A stretch of 64,000 nt of DNA from Rhizobium acidisoli (GCF_002531755.2 NZ_CP035000.1:620001-684000), one strand, 5' to 3'; counted from the first letter of the stretch, positions 46,832-56,187 are shown. The notes: generated from the letters alone by a model not told the origin. Numbers and translations: made by a program.

Positions 46832-47524
46832 TCAAATGGGAAGATCGAGCTGCGCGGCCTTCAAAATCTCTAGAGTGTTTTTTCTTGCGACCTCTTCGTC
46901 TCTGAGTCGGATTGCCTCGAGGAGAGCTTTGTGCGCCTCGAGCGCTTCTACGGGAGCTTTAGAAGATTCGTTAGTGAGTTTGAAGGCAGATCGAAGGGCT
47001 GCCTCGATCAGGGATCCTAGTTCCATCAAGACTGGATTTTTGGTGCTTTCGAGAATAGCTTTGTGAAAACGAATATCGGCTTCGACAAGCCTTGTGAGAT
47101 CCTGGGCCTGCCAACCCGCAACCATGTCATTGTAGCCGCTCTCAATGTTGGCGATGTCGCTGCCGCTCGCCCGCCGAGCCGCTAATTCCGCGGCGGCCGG
47201 CTCCACGATAGTACGCACTTCGAACAGTGAGCGAAGAAAATTCGGATCCGGCTTAACATTCGCTGACCATGCGATTATGTCGGGATCGAACTGCTTCCAG
47301 TTCTCGGCCCCCATAACGCGTGTTCCGATGCGGGGTTTTACTACAAGCAAACCCTTATCGACGAGCACCCTCACTGCCTCCCTGAGCGATGAACGACCGA
47401 CGGCGAGTTCTGCACAAAGAAGGCCCTCCGTGGGCAAAAGTTCGTTCTCGGCATACGTGCCACCGATGATCCGCCGTGCAAGGATCTCCATTACGGAGTT
47501 ATGAACCCTAGATGACCTAAGCAT
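46832..47524 (-). CDS. GntR-family (FadR/FCD) transcriptional regulator
   Basis: A 230-residue regulator: GntR winged helix (LARRIIGGTYAENELLPTEG, AVGRSSLREAVRVLVDKGLL) and an all-helical FCD ligand domain whose metal-binding residues are suggested by the EADIRFHKAIL segment and the following EALEAHKALLEAI. It lies downstream of, and in the same direction as, the sugar-binding protein gene and probably controls the divergent importer via the palindrome at 48712. Confidence 0.9.
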   Translation of the reverse strand: MLRSSRVHNSVMEILARRIIGGTYAENELLPTEGLLCAELAVGRSSLREAVRVLVDKGLLVVKPRIGTRVMGAENWKQFDPDIIAWSANVKPDPNFLRSLFEVRTIVEPAAAELAARRASGSDIANIESGYNDMVAGWQAQDLTRLVEADIRFHKAILESTKNPVLMELGSLIEAALRSAFKLTNESSKAPVEALEAHKALLEAIRLRDEEVARKNTLEILKAAQLDLPI

Positions 47525-47679
47525 CCCAAATTCCCAATTTCATCGTCCGAAAGTAGACTCAGGCATCGAGCGTTTTCAATGTGCAGTTGCCGATGCCTGG
47601 AGCCAAACTCCTTGGGCTAGCTTACTTGTACATCCGCGCTTTTCGAAACATGCGGAAAAAGAGCCTTGTGCTGTGCAAT

Positions 47680-48660
47680 TTACTTGCAGCCGAGCACTTG
47701 CTTCATGCTGTCGAAATTGGACGCATCAATCTTAGTTGGATCGACATAGTAGATGTCCTTCATAGGCGTTGCGTTTTTTATCAGATCATAGAGCGCTTGT
47801 ATGCCGATCGCTCCATCGTTCGCGCTATCGATCCACATTGTTGCGCGGAAACCACTTGGAGTACCCGATCCGAATGCTTCGCAAGACCGCGATCCGTCAA
47901 ACCCAACGCCGATCACATCGGCCGCAGGCATCGCTGAGTTCTCAGTTGCTCTTACGGCACCCAAAACTCCATCATCATTACAAGCAAAAAACACCCATTT
48001 TTGCGCATCAGGATTGGCTGTCATTGTCGTAGACACCGCATCGATCGCGCTCACCATGCTGTTGTCATACGGAATTGATATCACCTTCTCTTTGAGTTCC
48101 GGATAGGCTGAAAATAAAGCCGCCTGCGCGCCGCGGTTTCGCTGCATGCATGTATCCGCCTTCTGGTCCTCGACGGAGCCAACCTTGACATTAGCAAAAT
48201 CGCTTTGCCAGCCTTCCGCTCGGATCAATGCGGCGATTTCATCGCCAACGCGCTTGCCCATATCAAACCCATTGATGCCTACGTAAGGGACCACAGAACC
48301 GTTATCCGACTTAATGTCGTCGTCCACCGCGATTAGAGGAATGCCAGCAGTTCGCGCCTTCTCTGTCACAACTGGGCCGATTGCGCGATCAGGGGCCACG
48401 ATTGCGATACCGTCAACGCCATCACCGATATAAGTATCCATCGTAGTAACAGCCAGATTGGAATCGGTCTGCACATCCTGCACCAGCAGCTCGACCCCTA
48501 TTTCCTTTGCACGTTTCTTGGCGCCTTCGATTTCACGTACAAACCATGGGGCGTCGCCCATCTTGTAAATATAGCCGAGCTTGATGGTTTCGGCGGCGTT
48601 TGCCGGTAGTGCCAGACACGGACCGATCAGTAGGCCAATAAGAATTCCGATAAATTTCAT
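47680..48660 (-). CDS. Periplasmic sugar-binding protein (AraF-like)
   Basis: A 326-residue secreted protein: signal peptide MKFIGILIGLLIGPCLALPA then NAAETIKLGYIYKMGDAPWF, VDGIAIVAPDRAIGPVV, AGIPLIAVDDDIKSDNGS and WVFFACNDDGVLGAVRATE. The last segment and the overall spacing resemble the L-arabinose-binding protein AraF, so a pentose or related sugar is likely. Its ATPase and permease partners are divergently encoded at 49990-52586, an unusual split of one transporter over two transcripts. Confidence 0.85.
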   Translation of the reverse strand: MKFIGILIGLLIGPCLALPANAAETIKLGYIYKMGDAPWFVREIEGAKKRAKEIGVELLVQDVQTDSNLAVTTMDTYIGDGVDGIAIVAPDRAIGPVVTEKARTAGIPLIAVDDDIKSDNGSVVPYVGINGFDMGKRVGDEIAALIRAEGWQSDFANVKVGSVEDQKADTCMQRNRGAQAALFSAYPELKEKVISIPYDNSMVSAIDAVSTTMTANPDAQKWVFFACNDDGVLGAVRATENSAMPAADVIGVGFDGSRSCEAFGSGTPSGFRATMWIDSANDGAIGIQALYDLIKNATPMKDIYYVDPTKIDASNFDSMKQVLGCK

Positions 48661-48711
48661 TTCTCCCTCCCTCGTCAGACGAGCGATAGCCAGTTGCGCT
48701 CGGCTTATAAA

Positions 48712-48736
48712 TCTGATTATTTAATTAATCATCAGA
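48712..48736. promoter_or_regulatory. AT-rich palindrome, likely GntR operator
   Basis: TCTGATTATTTAATTAATCATCAGA (25 bases, shown by its halves TCTGAT and ATCAGA) is symmetric at 20 of 25 positions. It lies in the 98-bp gap between the divergent binding-protein and hydrolase genes, so one site could control both transcripts. GntR control is inferred from the neighbouring regulator. Confidence 0.55.
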
Positions 48737-48758
48737 TGAATGTCAATATGCACCTGGG

Positions 48759-49997
48759 ATGGGCAAGGCGTGGGTGCAGCGCGCAATGCGGAAGGGGCCT
48801 GCTTTGAGTGACACAGCAAACATATCGTCGATACAGAAGAGCCGTAAGGCGAGTTCTCAACACTTCACCGCACGTCTGAATGCAGTGTTAGACCGATTTG
48901 TGCCCGAACGAATCTTAGGATGCGTTGTTTTGGTCACCCGTTTCGGCGAGACCGTCTACGAATCCGCGCGCGGCTATGCAGACATCGCGACAGCTCGACC
49001 TGTGCACTGTGAGACTTTGTTTCGTTATGCGTCGCTCACGAAACTGGTCCTATCGACGGCGTTCTTCGCAATGATGGATCGCGGACAGATCGGTCTGGAC
49101 GATCCAGTTGCAAAGATCCTGCCAGATTTTCGACCGCGGACTACGGATGGTCGATATCCCCCACTGACATTTCGCCATCTCCTCTCACACTCATCTGGTC
49201 TGAGCTACGGCTTCCTGCAGGGCGTCGACGGCCCATACCGCTTGGCGGGCGTTTCCGATGGCATGGACCAACCCGGTTTGACGGCATCAGAAAACCTGCG
49301 TCGGCTTGCGGGGCTTCCCCTATTCTTCGAGCCAGGGACTGCGTGGCAGTATTCTCTCGGTTCCGACGTCGTCGGCGCGGCGATGGAAGTGGCGGCGCTT
49401 AAGTCTCTGGACAATATCGTCCGTGAACTAATTGCCGAGCCTCTTGGTCTTACCTCGATTCGCTTTTACGCTTCGGAGAGCGACCAACTCGCGACCCCGT
49501 ATTTCAACGACAGGGATGGTCCGCGCCCGATGTCGGACGAGCAGGCAGTCCACTATGACGCGGGAGATGTCTTATTCACGCCTCGCCGATGCTACGATTG
49601 TCTGTCTTATCCGTCAGGAGGATCAGGAATAGTAGGGACTGCGAAAGACTTCTCTAAACTACTTGAAGTGTTGCGCACGGGTGGTCACCCTATACTTTCA
49701 GAAACATCAGCCATCACGTTAGCTGCCGACGCCACAGGCGCAATCCCAACATCGGCGCTCGAGCCCGGGTGGCGGTTTACACTCGGCGGCTTTGCGCTGC
49801 TAATCGATCCAGTTGCTGACGCGACATACAGCTCCGCAGGAACGTGGCGATGGGGCGGTGTCTATGGGAACCATTGGTTCGTTGACCCGCGAAAAAGCTT
49901 GAGCGTCGTTGTCCTAACCAACACCACCCCTGCTGGAATGACCGGCCCTTTCGCAGAGGCAATACGGGAGGCCCTATACTTGGGAGAGTTTGAATGA
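48759..49997 (+). CDS. Beta-lactamase-fold serine hydrolase (class C/esterase type)
   Basis: A 412-residue cytoplasmic-looking protein (no signal peptide) of the Pfam Beta-lactamase family. The nucleophile motif SxxK is SLTK in RYASLTKLVLS, and the second motif YxN/S appears as YSLGSDVVG. The HLLSHSSGLSYGF and FEPGTAWQYS segments are typical of esterases/D-aminopeptidases of this fold rather than true beta-lactamases. Co-directional with the sugar ATPase, overlapping it by 8 bases, so it probably hydrolyses an ester or amide on the imported compound. The start could also be the ATG at 48786 or a TTG at 48804. Confidence 0.8.
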   Translation: MGKAWVQRAMRKGPALSDTANISSIQKSRKASSQHFTARLNAVLDRFVPERILGCVVLVTRFGETVYESARGYADIATARPVHCETLFRYASLTKLVLSTAFFAMMDRGQIGLDDPVAKILPDFRPRTTDGRYPPLTFRHLLSHSSGLSYGFLQGVDGPYRLAGVSDGMDQPGLTASENLRRLAGLPLFFEPGTAWQYSLGSDVVGAAMEVAALKSLDNIVRELIAEPLGLTSIRFYASESDQLATPYFNDRDGPRPMSDEQAVHYDAGDVLFTPRRCYDCLSYPSGGSGIVGTAKDFSKLLEVLRTGGHPILSETSAITLAADATGAIPTSALEPGWRFTLGGFALLIDPVADATYSSAGTWRWGGVYGNHWFVDPRKSLSVVVLTNTTPAGMTGPFAEAIREALYLGEFE

Positions 49998-51594
49998 CAT
50001 TCGGGATCAGAACCGGCAACTCAGTTGGGCAACGCCGATGATATCCGAAACTGGATACTCTAACAACGGTGACGCATCAAAGGTGACCGATTTGCCCGTT
50101 GTTGCGGTGAGCAATGTCTCAAAGCGTTTCGGCATAGTTCAGGCGCTCAACGGAGTCAGCGCCAACTTCTATCGAGGTCGGATTACCGCCCTTGTCGGTG
50201 AAAACGGTGCCGGCAAATCGACGCTGATGCGCATCATGGAGGGCGAGCACCGACCTGATGATGGCACGATTTATGTTGATGGTCAGGCCGTTTCGATTAG
50301 CTCACCACGTGAGGCGCACGCATTAGGGATCAGGGTCATCCACCAGGAGCCGGAAATAATTCCGGAGCTGACGGTCGCTGAAAATATCTTCGTTGGTGAT
50401 CTGCGTGCCAGGTATGCCGTTCTAATCGATCGAGAAGATCTCGAGCGCCGCGCGCAACAAATGCTAGACGCTTTTGGGGTCGCGGGCGTCCTCAAACCAT
50501 GCGAAATCTGTCGAGGACTCGGTCCAGCGCAGCGTCAGTTGATCGAAATCATGCGAGCCCTGAGGCCGGGAGCTAGATTGCTCGCCTTCGACGAGCCGAC
50601 ATCGTCACTCACTGAAGAGGAAGCCGTTCGGCTGTTCGCGCTAATTCGCAAGCTCAAATCGGAAGGCGTCTCAATCATATATATTTCGCACAGATTGCGC
50701 GAAGTCATGATGATAGCAGATAGCACCATTACTATGCGCGATGGCCGATCCGTCGGCGAAGCCCCGATGCAAGAGCTGGACGAGGCAAAGATGGTTCGGC
50801 TTATGGTTGGCCGCCCTATCAGCGATCTTTTCCAACGTCGGAAGCGAGAGCTGGGGCCAGTCCAAGTCGTGCTCGACCGTATGTCAACCGACAAAATAAG
50901 CGATATCTCGTTGTCCCTGCGAGCGGGAGAGATTCTCGGCCTCGGCGGCCTTGTAGGCGCCGGCCGCACCGAGGTGGCTCGCGCTATTATGGGTCTTGAC
51001 ACGGTTCGCTCGGGTTCAATGGTCATCGCTGGCAAGCCATACAGCCCCAAAAACCCTGCTGACGCCATCCGAGCCGGTATCGGCCTAGTCCCTGAGGATC
51101 GCAGGCAGGAAGCGCTCCTTTTGCTACAGGCCGTGCGAGACAACATTAGCCTAGTTGTTCCTGACAAGGTGTCCCGATGGGGTTTCTTCAGCTGGCGCAA
51201 GGAAGCTGAGTTGGTTCACCATCATGTCGAAGGGTTGCGGATAAAAACGCCCTCGATCAATCAGGCAGTCGGTAAGCTCTCCGGTGGCAATCAGCAAAAG
51301 GTCGTCTTCGCACGCTGGCAAGCGCGGGGACCGAAGATCCTCATTCTCGACGAGCCAACGAGAGGTATCGACATTGGCGCGAAGGCTGAGATCTATCGCC
51401 TCATAGAGTCGCTTGCGGATGAAGGCATGGCCGTTTTGCTGATCTCGTCCGAGATGCCCGAATTGCTGGGGCTATCAGACCGTATTGTCATCCTTCGTAG
51501 TGGCAAACTCGCAGGTGAACTCCATGCCGATGTCGCCACCGAAGAACAAATTCTCGATCTCGCCATGCGTACCACCCACAAGAGAGCTCCATGA
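49990..51594 (+). CDS. Sugar ABC transporter ATP-binding protein (RbsA/AraG type)
   Basis: A 534-residue tandem ATPase: first Walker A GENGAGKST, Walker B LLAFDEPTSSLT; second, degenerate P-loop GLVGAGRTE and signature LSGGNQQKVVFARWQ, with LILDEPTRGIDIGAKAEIY. Partner of the permease that follows (overlap ATGA at 51591-51594) and of the binding protein encoded divergently. A TTG start at 49990 overlaps the hydrolase stop; an ATG at 50038 is the alternative. Confidence 0.9.
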   Translation: MNDIRDQNRQLSWATPMISETGYSNNGDASKVTDLPVVAVSNVSKRFGIVQALNGVSANFYRGRITALVGENGAGKSTLMRIMEGEHRPDDGTIYVDGQAVSISSPREAHALGIRVIHQEPEIIPELTVAENIFVGDLRARYAVLIDREDLERRAQQMLDAFGVAGVLKPCEICRGLGPAQRQLIEIMRALRPGARLLAFDEPTSSLTEEEAVRLFALIRKLKSEGVSIIYISHRLREVMMIADSTITMRDGRSVGEAPMQELDEAKMVRLMVGRPISDLFQRRKRELGPVQVVLDRMSTDKISDISLSLRAGEILGLGGLVGAGRTEVARAIMGLDTVRSGSMVIAGKPYSPKNPADAIRAGIGLVPEDRRQEALLLLQAVRDNISLVVPDKVSRWGFFSWRKEAELVHHHVEGLRIKTPSINQAVGKLSGGNQQKVVFARWQARGPKILILDEPTRGIDIGAKAEIYRLIESLADEGMAVLLISSEMPELLGLSDRIVILRSGKLAGELHADVATEEQILDLAMRTTHKRAP

Positions 51595-52586
51595 TCATGA
51601 CCCCCACGGCCGCCTCCACTCAAAACTACTCATTACGTATGTTCGGATCTCGCGTTGGTACACAGAACATCAGTCTCCTAATCGCGTTGATCGCTCTCGT
51701 CGTGATCTTCGGATTTATCCGACCGGACGTATTCTTTACGGGTCGTAACTTGATCAATATCGGTTTGGCGGTGACCATCATCGGCATTCTCGCCATGGCG
51801 CAAACCATCGTTATCGTGTCCGGCGGACTTGATCTTTCCGTTGGATCGATCGTCGGCCTCGGCACAATGGTGCTCGCTGTCGTGATCCAGGACACAGGCT
51901 CCGTTGTGCTTGGGGTCGTGGCGTGTGTTTTCGCTGGCGTTTTCGCTGGCATCTTGAACGGGCTCACGATCGTATATGGACCAGTGAATGCCGTGATTGC
52001 AACGTTGGGAACTATGTCGGCTTTCCGCGGATTGGCCTTCCTTCTAAACAACGGCAATTCGGTTGCGATTCAGGCAAATGGTTTGCGATCCCTGGGAACG
52101 GGCACGCTCCTCGGGTTGCCGTGCGCTATCTGGCTGCTTCTGATCATCATGGCATTTTTTGTTGTTTTCACACAGAAGACTGTGATCGGCCGCAACTTAT
52201 ACGCAATCGGCGGAAATCCGACGGTAGCTCGGTTGGCGGGGATTGCCATTAGACGCTACCAAGTAGGGATCTATGCGATGAGCGGCCTTTCGGCCGCGAT
52301 TGCGGCTGTCGTACTCACGAGCCGCACCATGTCCGGTCAACCGTCCTCCGGAAGCCAGGGCCTTGAATTGGAAGCGATCACAGCAGCCGTGTTGGGTGGG
52401 TGTGCATTGCAAGGGGGCAAGGGAACAATCGTGGGTGCCATGCTCGGGGTGTTGATCATCGGCGTACTCAACAACGGCATGATCTTGACCAGCGTGCCGA
52501 CATTTTATCAGTTGTTGGCGAAAGGGGCGCTTCTCGTAGCGGCCGTGGTCATCCAAGAGCGGCAACGTGCTCACGTTGGCGAGTAG
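51591..52586 (+). CDS. Sugar ABC transporter permease (RbsC type)
   Basis: A 331-residue membrane protein: IVIVSGGLDLSVGSIVGLG, the GGLDLSVG signature, GPVNAVIATLGTMSAFRGLA, the ATPase-contact loop GRNLYAIGGNPTVARLAGI and VLGGCALQGGKGTIVGAMLG. Only one permease is present, so it probably acts as a homodimer as in ribose importers. Confidence 0.92.
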   Translation: MIMTPTAASTQNYSLRMFGSRVGTQNISLLIALIALVVIFGFIRPDVFFTGRNLINIGLAVTIIGILAMAQTIVIVSGGLDLSVGSIVGLGTMVLAVVIQDTGSVVLGVVACVFAGVFAGILNGLTIVYGPVNAVIATLGTMSAFRGLAFLLNNGNSVAIQANGLRSLGTGTLLGLPCAIWLLLIIMAFFVVFTQKTVIGRNLYAIGGNPTVARLAGIAIRRYQVGIYAMSGLSAAIAAVVLTSRTMSGQPSSGSQGLELEAITAAVLGGCALQGGKGTIVGAMLGVLIIGVLNNGMILTSVPTFYQLLAKGALLVAAVVIQERQRAHVGE

Positions 52587-52770
52587 ACATGGTGCGTCCA
52601 GAAAGCAGGCTCTTCGCGGGATCGGCACCTGCCGTGCGGCCAGCAGTCTGACTACCAAACTAGAATCGCATGCGTAGGGCATTTGCATACCGCTCTATGC
52701 TGGTGAGACCGTCAGCCCGTAAGCTCGTGACTAATAGTTTCCAAACAAACAGTTCTGTTGTGGTCGCTCG

Positions 52771-53575
52771 GAGCTGTCGCGTTGTCCGTGGCGTAACGGT
52801 TGACGGATAATCGGACGCCATGAGCGCGCCGACCATCAGCTACAAGAACCACTGTTTCCCACCGCAGGTCATCGCCCATGCGGTCTGGCTGTATTTCCGG
52901 TTTCCCTTAAGCTTGAGGCTTGTGGAAGAAATGCTGCTGGAGCGCGGCATTGTCGTGTCCTACGAAACGATCCGGCGCTGGGGCCGAAAATTCGGTGCGG
53001 CCTACGCAAAACAACTGCGCAGAAAGAGACCCTCGCGAGAGGATATCTGGCATCTGGACGAGGTGGTCGTCTCCATCGGCGGCAGAAACCACTGGCTTTG
53101 GCGAGCCGTCGACCAGGACGGATACGTTCTCGACGAGATCGTGCAAGTCGGTCGCGACACCAAGGCTGCCAAGCGATCGTTGATCAGACTGCTGAAGAAG
53201 CAAGGCCTGGCGCCAAAGAGGATTGTCACCGATAAACTGCCCTCATACGGGGCGGCAAAGCGAGATGTGATGCCGGCTGTTGAACATAGATCACACAAGG
53301 GCCTCAACAACCGTGCGGAAAACTCCCATCTGCCGCTGCGAAAACGAGAACGAGTGATGCAAGGCTTCCGATCCGTCGGCGGCTTGCAACGATTTATATC
53401 GGTGTTTTCAGCAGTCAGAAATCATTTCGCCCCGTCGCACCAAAAGCACTCCGCCCTAGCCACCCACGTTCATCGGATCCGCGCTATGGCGCAATGGAAG
53501 GCCGTGACCGGCGCAACAGCCTGAGTTTAACTGAAAGCACCTCCTCCGGCCTCAGTGAAACAACGTGACAACGCC
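52771..53575 (+). mobile_element. IS6-family insertion sequence, left copy of composite transposon
   Basis: A ~805-bp element; boundaries are deduced by comparison with the inverted copy at 57307-58112. Ends read GAGCTGTCGCGTTGT (transposase 5' side) and, inverted, GGCGTTGTCACGTTGT. The exact outer base is uncertain by a few positions. With its partner it brackets 3.7 kb of foreign-looking genes. Confidence 0.85.
52820..53524 (+). CDS. IS6-family transposase (left copy)
   Basis: A 234-residue DDE transposase: IAHAVWLYFRFPLSLRLVEE, the HTH ERGIVVSYETIRRWGRKFG, first Asp in WHLDEVVVSIGG, second in RIVTDKLPSYGAA, Glu in NRAENSHLPLRKRER. Differs from the right copy by only two residues (Cys12 for Arg, and Ala for Val in NHFAPSH). 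Confidence 0.95.
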   Translation: MSAPTISYKNHCFPPQVIAHAVWLYFRFPLSLRLVEEMLLERGIVVSYETIRRWGRKFGAAYAKQLRRKRPSREDIWHLDEVVVSIGGRNHWLWRAVDQDGYVLDEIVQVGRDTKAAKRSLIRLLKKQGLAPKRIVTDKLPSYGAAKRDVMPAVEHRSHKGLNNRAENSHLPLRKRERVMQGFRSVGGLQRFISVFSAVRNHFAPSHQKHSALATHVHRIRAMAQWKAVTGATA

Positions 53576-53654
53576 CATTGAAGGTTAGTATAGTGCCTGC
53601 CCTGCGCGACAAAGGCACGATATCGCTCGATGGCTTCCCGCGCTTCAATCAGCA

Positions 53655-55409
53655 TTAGAAGTCGAAGCTCTCGAACCGCAGCCGGCCGGGGTCGATCTTG
53701 GGCTCAAGCCACGCGCGGACGCCCGCCATGAACCGATCGGGCCCGCAGACAAACACGACCGCGTGGTCGAGCGTGGGCAGATCGTCGAAGTCGGTGGCGC
53801 GGAGCCGGCGCGGATAGACACGACGCCCGTCCCCACTTGCACTCTGCGCCTTACCCGTCGAGTCGAACACGCGCACTTCGATGTCGGTCATCCCGTCGAT
53901 TAGTGCGATTTCGTCGCCGCGGCACGAATAGAAGAGCGTGACCTCGGGCATCGGACGCCCGGAGTCGCGCAGCGCCCGGTGCATCGCGAGGAAGGGAGTG
54001 ATCCCGACGCCGCCGGCCACCCAGAGCATGTGCGGAAGCACGCGACCTTCATCGAGGCACGTGAACGTTCCACCGAATCCCAGGAGATCGATCTCGATCG
54101 GTGGAACGCGATGATTCGCTAGCGAGTGCAAGTACGACGAGACGACTCCGGCCTTCTTGGCCGTGATCGAGATCTGTCGGCGATCAGGCGATACCCTCGA
54201 CACCGTGTACGTCCGCACGTAGTCATCGTTCAGCGACTGTGGGTCGAGGTTGTTCATGTGCTGGTACGAACGATCGAACCGGCTTCCGAAGTCGAAGATG
54301 GCGTGACCACCGGGGACGAGCTCGGCCTCCCGCGGGAGCGCGAACGTGAACGTCGAGACGAGCGTCGACTCTTCGATCACGTCGACGAGCGTGGCCTTCA
54401 TGGCGAGCGGATGTCGGTCGCTCGGAGTCTCGCTCGCGAGGATCCTCGGTTTCGGGTTGTAGGGCGACAGCTGCTCGTCACCGGCGATCTCGAGGTCGAG
54501 CGCGCCCGTCGTGAGCAGCGTCTCGTCGATCGTGATCAGCGTGATCAGCGTCGCGCCCGGCATGATGCGCGATGCATCCTCATCCAAGAGATTGCGCGCA
54601 CGCCCGGTCACTTGGAGCATCGCGCCAGTGGTGAAGTCGGGAATCGCGACGCCCATCACCGGATCGGTCTCGACGTTGCCGAGCGACTGATAAAAGCGAT
54701 TGCCCGAGTAGTCGGGCAGAACGAGATGCGTCCCATGCTCGTCGTCGAAGGAGCGGAGGAACCCCTTCGGTCCGCCGCGATGGTTCAGCCCCATGTCGGA
54801 TTCGGAGGGATCGCTGTCGGTATGTCGCGTGGCGATGAAGATGGTGCTCGCTCGCCGGAGAATGTCTCGCGCCGCGGACGAGAGCTCCGTGCCGAGCGGG
54901 GTGGTGCTTGGCGTCCGAACGTTCGGGCGAAGGTCCCTCACCGTGATGTACTTGGGGCAATTCCCCATGTGCTCGTTTGCGCGCAGCGCGAGGGTGAGGG
55001 AACGCCCATCGAACGTCGCCGCGTCCACCGAACCCGAGAGCTTAACGCGCGAGCGCGTCGTGAAATCGATCGCGACGCCCGCGAAGAGTCGCGCGCCGGG
55101 CATCGGCAAGCACACCGCGCGCACGAACGGATCGTCCGGGTTCACCCGGGCCCGCACGACCAGGAGCTCGGTCGAGGGCGCGGTCGTCTCGGGGTTGCAG
55201 AGAATGGTCACCCACGGCCGGCCGCTCTCGTCGAGCACGCCGAGCGGCAAGTACGGCAGGCGAGCGTAGTAGACGACGTGCTGGCGCGACATCTCATCTT
55301 GGATCACGCCGCGGATCGCCTCGGTCTGCTCCGGAGGCGTGTGCCGCCGGACCTGGATGCGGAGCTCTCCCTCGTGCTGGCGGTGCGATTTGCGGATGCT
55401 CCCCGTCAT
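53655..55409 (-). CDS. Fusion of PNPOx-like FMN domains and a ferredoxin reductase-type module
   Basis: A 584-residue cytosolic flavoprotein. Residues ~40-130 and 204-275 belong to the pyridoxamine 5'-phosphate oxidase-like FMN family; the second has DMGLNHRGGPKGFLRSF, LPDYSGNRFYQSLGNVETDP and DFTTGAMLQVTGRA. Residues ~340-584 form an FNR-type FAD/NAD(P) reductase: RTYTVSR for FAD, WVAGGVGITPFLAMH for NAD(P), and VFVCGPDRFM near the end. No C-terminal 2Fe-2S ferredoxin domain is present. Electrons probably flow from NAD(P)H through FAD to FMN; the substrate is unknown. Codon use with many CGC/GCG and ATC differs from neighbours, and the gene sits inside the IS6 composite transposon, so it is likely acquired. 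It overlaps the TetR gene by 4 bases. Confidence 0.85.
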   Translation of the reverse strand: MTGSIRKSHRQHEGELRIQVRRHTPPEQTEAIRGVIQDEMSRQHVVYYARLPYLPLGVLDESGRPWVTILCNPETTAPSTELLVVRARVNPDDPFVRAVCLPMPGARLFAGVAIDFTTRSRVKLSGSVDAATFDGRSLTLALRANEHMGNCPKYITVRDLRPNVRTPSTTPLGTELSSAARDILRRASTIFIATRHTDSDPSESDMGLNHRGGPKGFLRSFDDEHGTHLVLPDYSGNRFYQSLGNVETDPVMGVAIPDFTTGAMLQVTGRARNLLDEDASRIMPGATLITLITIDETLLTTGALDLEIAGDEQLSPYNPKPRILASETPSDRHPLAMKATLVDVIEESTLVSTFTFALPREAELVPGGHAIFDFGSRFDRSYQHMNNLDPQSLNDDYVRTYTVSRVSPDRRQISITAKKAGVVSSYLHSLANHRVPPIEIDLLGFGGTFTCLDEGRVLPHMLWVAGGVGITPFLAMHRALRDSGRPMPEVTLFYSCRGDEIALIDGMTDIEVRVFDSTGKAQSASGDGRRVYPRRLRATDFDDLPTLDHAVVFVCGPDRFMAGVRAWLEPKIDPGRLRFESFDF

Positions 55410-55984
55410 GACGCCACGGTCTCCTTATTGGCGAGCAGCGTCGCGCGTACGTCCTTGAGCGCCCGCGCGAACACTCTCTTGTTCCCTGTCCCTGCGACGA
55501 CCACGAGTGCCCCCTCGATGCGCCCGAGCGCGTCCTCGGCGCGGGACCGCGCGACAGCGCGCGGAATTCCAGCGTCGACTCCAAGCGTCTCGAACGCAGT
55601 CAGCCAGAGCTCGAACGAGCGACGGAGTGGACCGCCGATGACGGGACGACCCGCGCTCGCGCAGAGCCGCTCGAGTAAACACGCCTTCGTCCCACCGTCG
55701 TAGACCTCATCCAACACGGCGAGCATCGCGCCGAGCTTCTTGTTCGGACTAGCCATCGTCTCAAGCGGCGCGTAGAGCGCCTGTTTGAGCAAGCCGTCGA
55801 GATAGGCGAGCACACTCGTCGCCATCTCTTCCTTTCCGCCGGGGAAGTGGTGGTAGAGGCTCGAACGACCGAGGCCCGTCGCTTCCGACAGGACCGCGAG
55901 GGACGCTCCCTCGTATCCGTACTCGCGGAAGACCTCCAGGAGTCGCGCGAGCACTTCTTCTTTCGGGATGAGAGCAGCGGGCAT
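55406..55984 (-). CDS. TetR-family regulator
   Basis: A 192-residue repressor-type protein with the TetR helix-turn-helix VFREYGYEGASLAVLSEATG then LGRSSLYHHFPGGKEEM, and a C-terminal domain like the TetR_C_33/LmrA-YxaF group (CLLERLCASAGRPVIGGPLR). ATG at 55984 fixed by the HTH position; the frame is open further upstream without sense. Cotranscribed with the PNPOx-FNR gene and probably controls the transposon cargo, perhaps through the palindrome at 57191. Confidence 0.85.
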   Translation of the reverse strand: MPAALIPKEEVLARLLEVFREYGYEGASLAVLSEATGLGRSSLYHHFPGGKEEMATSVLAYLDGLLKQALYAPLETMASPNKKLGAMLAVLDEVYDGGTKACLLERLCASAGRPVIGGPLRRSFELWLTAFETLGVDAGIPRAVARSRAEDALGRIEGALVVVAGTGNKRVFARALKDVRATLLANKETVAS

Positions 55985-56017
55985 GGTCGACGGGCCTCGG
56001 CGTGGGTTCGTGACCGC

Positions 56018-56041
56018 AGCACGCCGTGTACCAGGCGTGCT
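56018..56041 (-). terminator. Stem-loop AGCACGCC...GGCGTGCT (duplicate of 56727-56750)
   Basis: An 8-bp perfect stem with an 8-base loop. It lies where it would follow a DsrE-like gene, next to a leftover DsrE 3' end, and is nearly identical to the hairpin after the intact DsrE gene. Confidence 0.6.
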
Positions 56042-56057
56042 GCGATCTTCGGATGTA

Positions 56058-56150
56058 TCAGAAGGTGCACACGGAATAGCCGCCCTTCGCATACGCCGCA
56101 AGGCTCGGCGGATCACGCCGAACGTTGTGTGGAACATTCGTGCTAAACCG
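56058..56150 (-). pseudogene. Deletion scar of a second DsrE-like gene
   Basis: On the minus strand this reads an upstream region almost identical to that of the intact DsrE gene (GGCGGATCACGCCGA, TGGAACATTC), joined at AGGCTCGG/AGCCT directly to the last codons AYAKGGYSVCTF and stop. The gene body between the two AGGCTCGG repeats seen in the intact copy (56809-56817 and 57162-57170 region) is missing, so a copy of DsrE was duplicated and then lost by recombination between those short repeats. Confidence 0.65.
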
Positions 56151-56187
56151 CGACGGCATGCATTCGTCAAGAGTGCGTAGTCTCAGT

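Noticed and set aside
54126..55703. 525-codon plus-strand frame inside the composite transposon
   Set aside because: Arg/His/Asp-rich antisense of the PNPOx-FNR and TetR genes, no motif.
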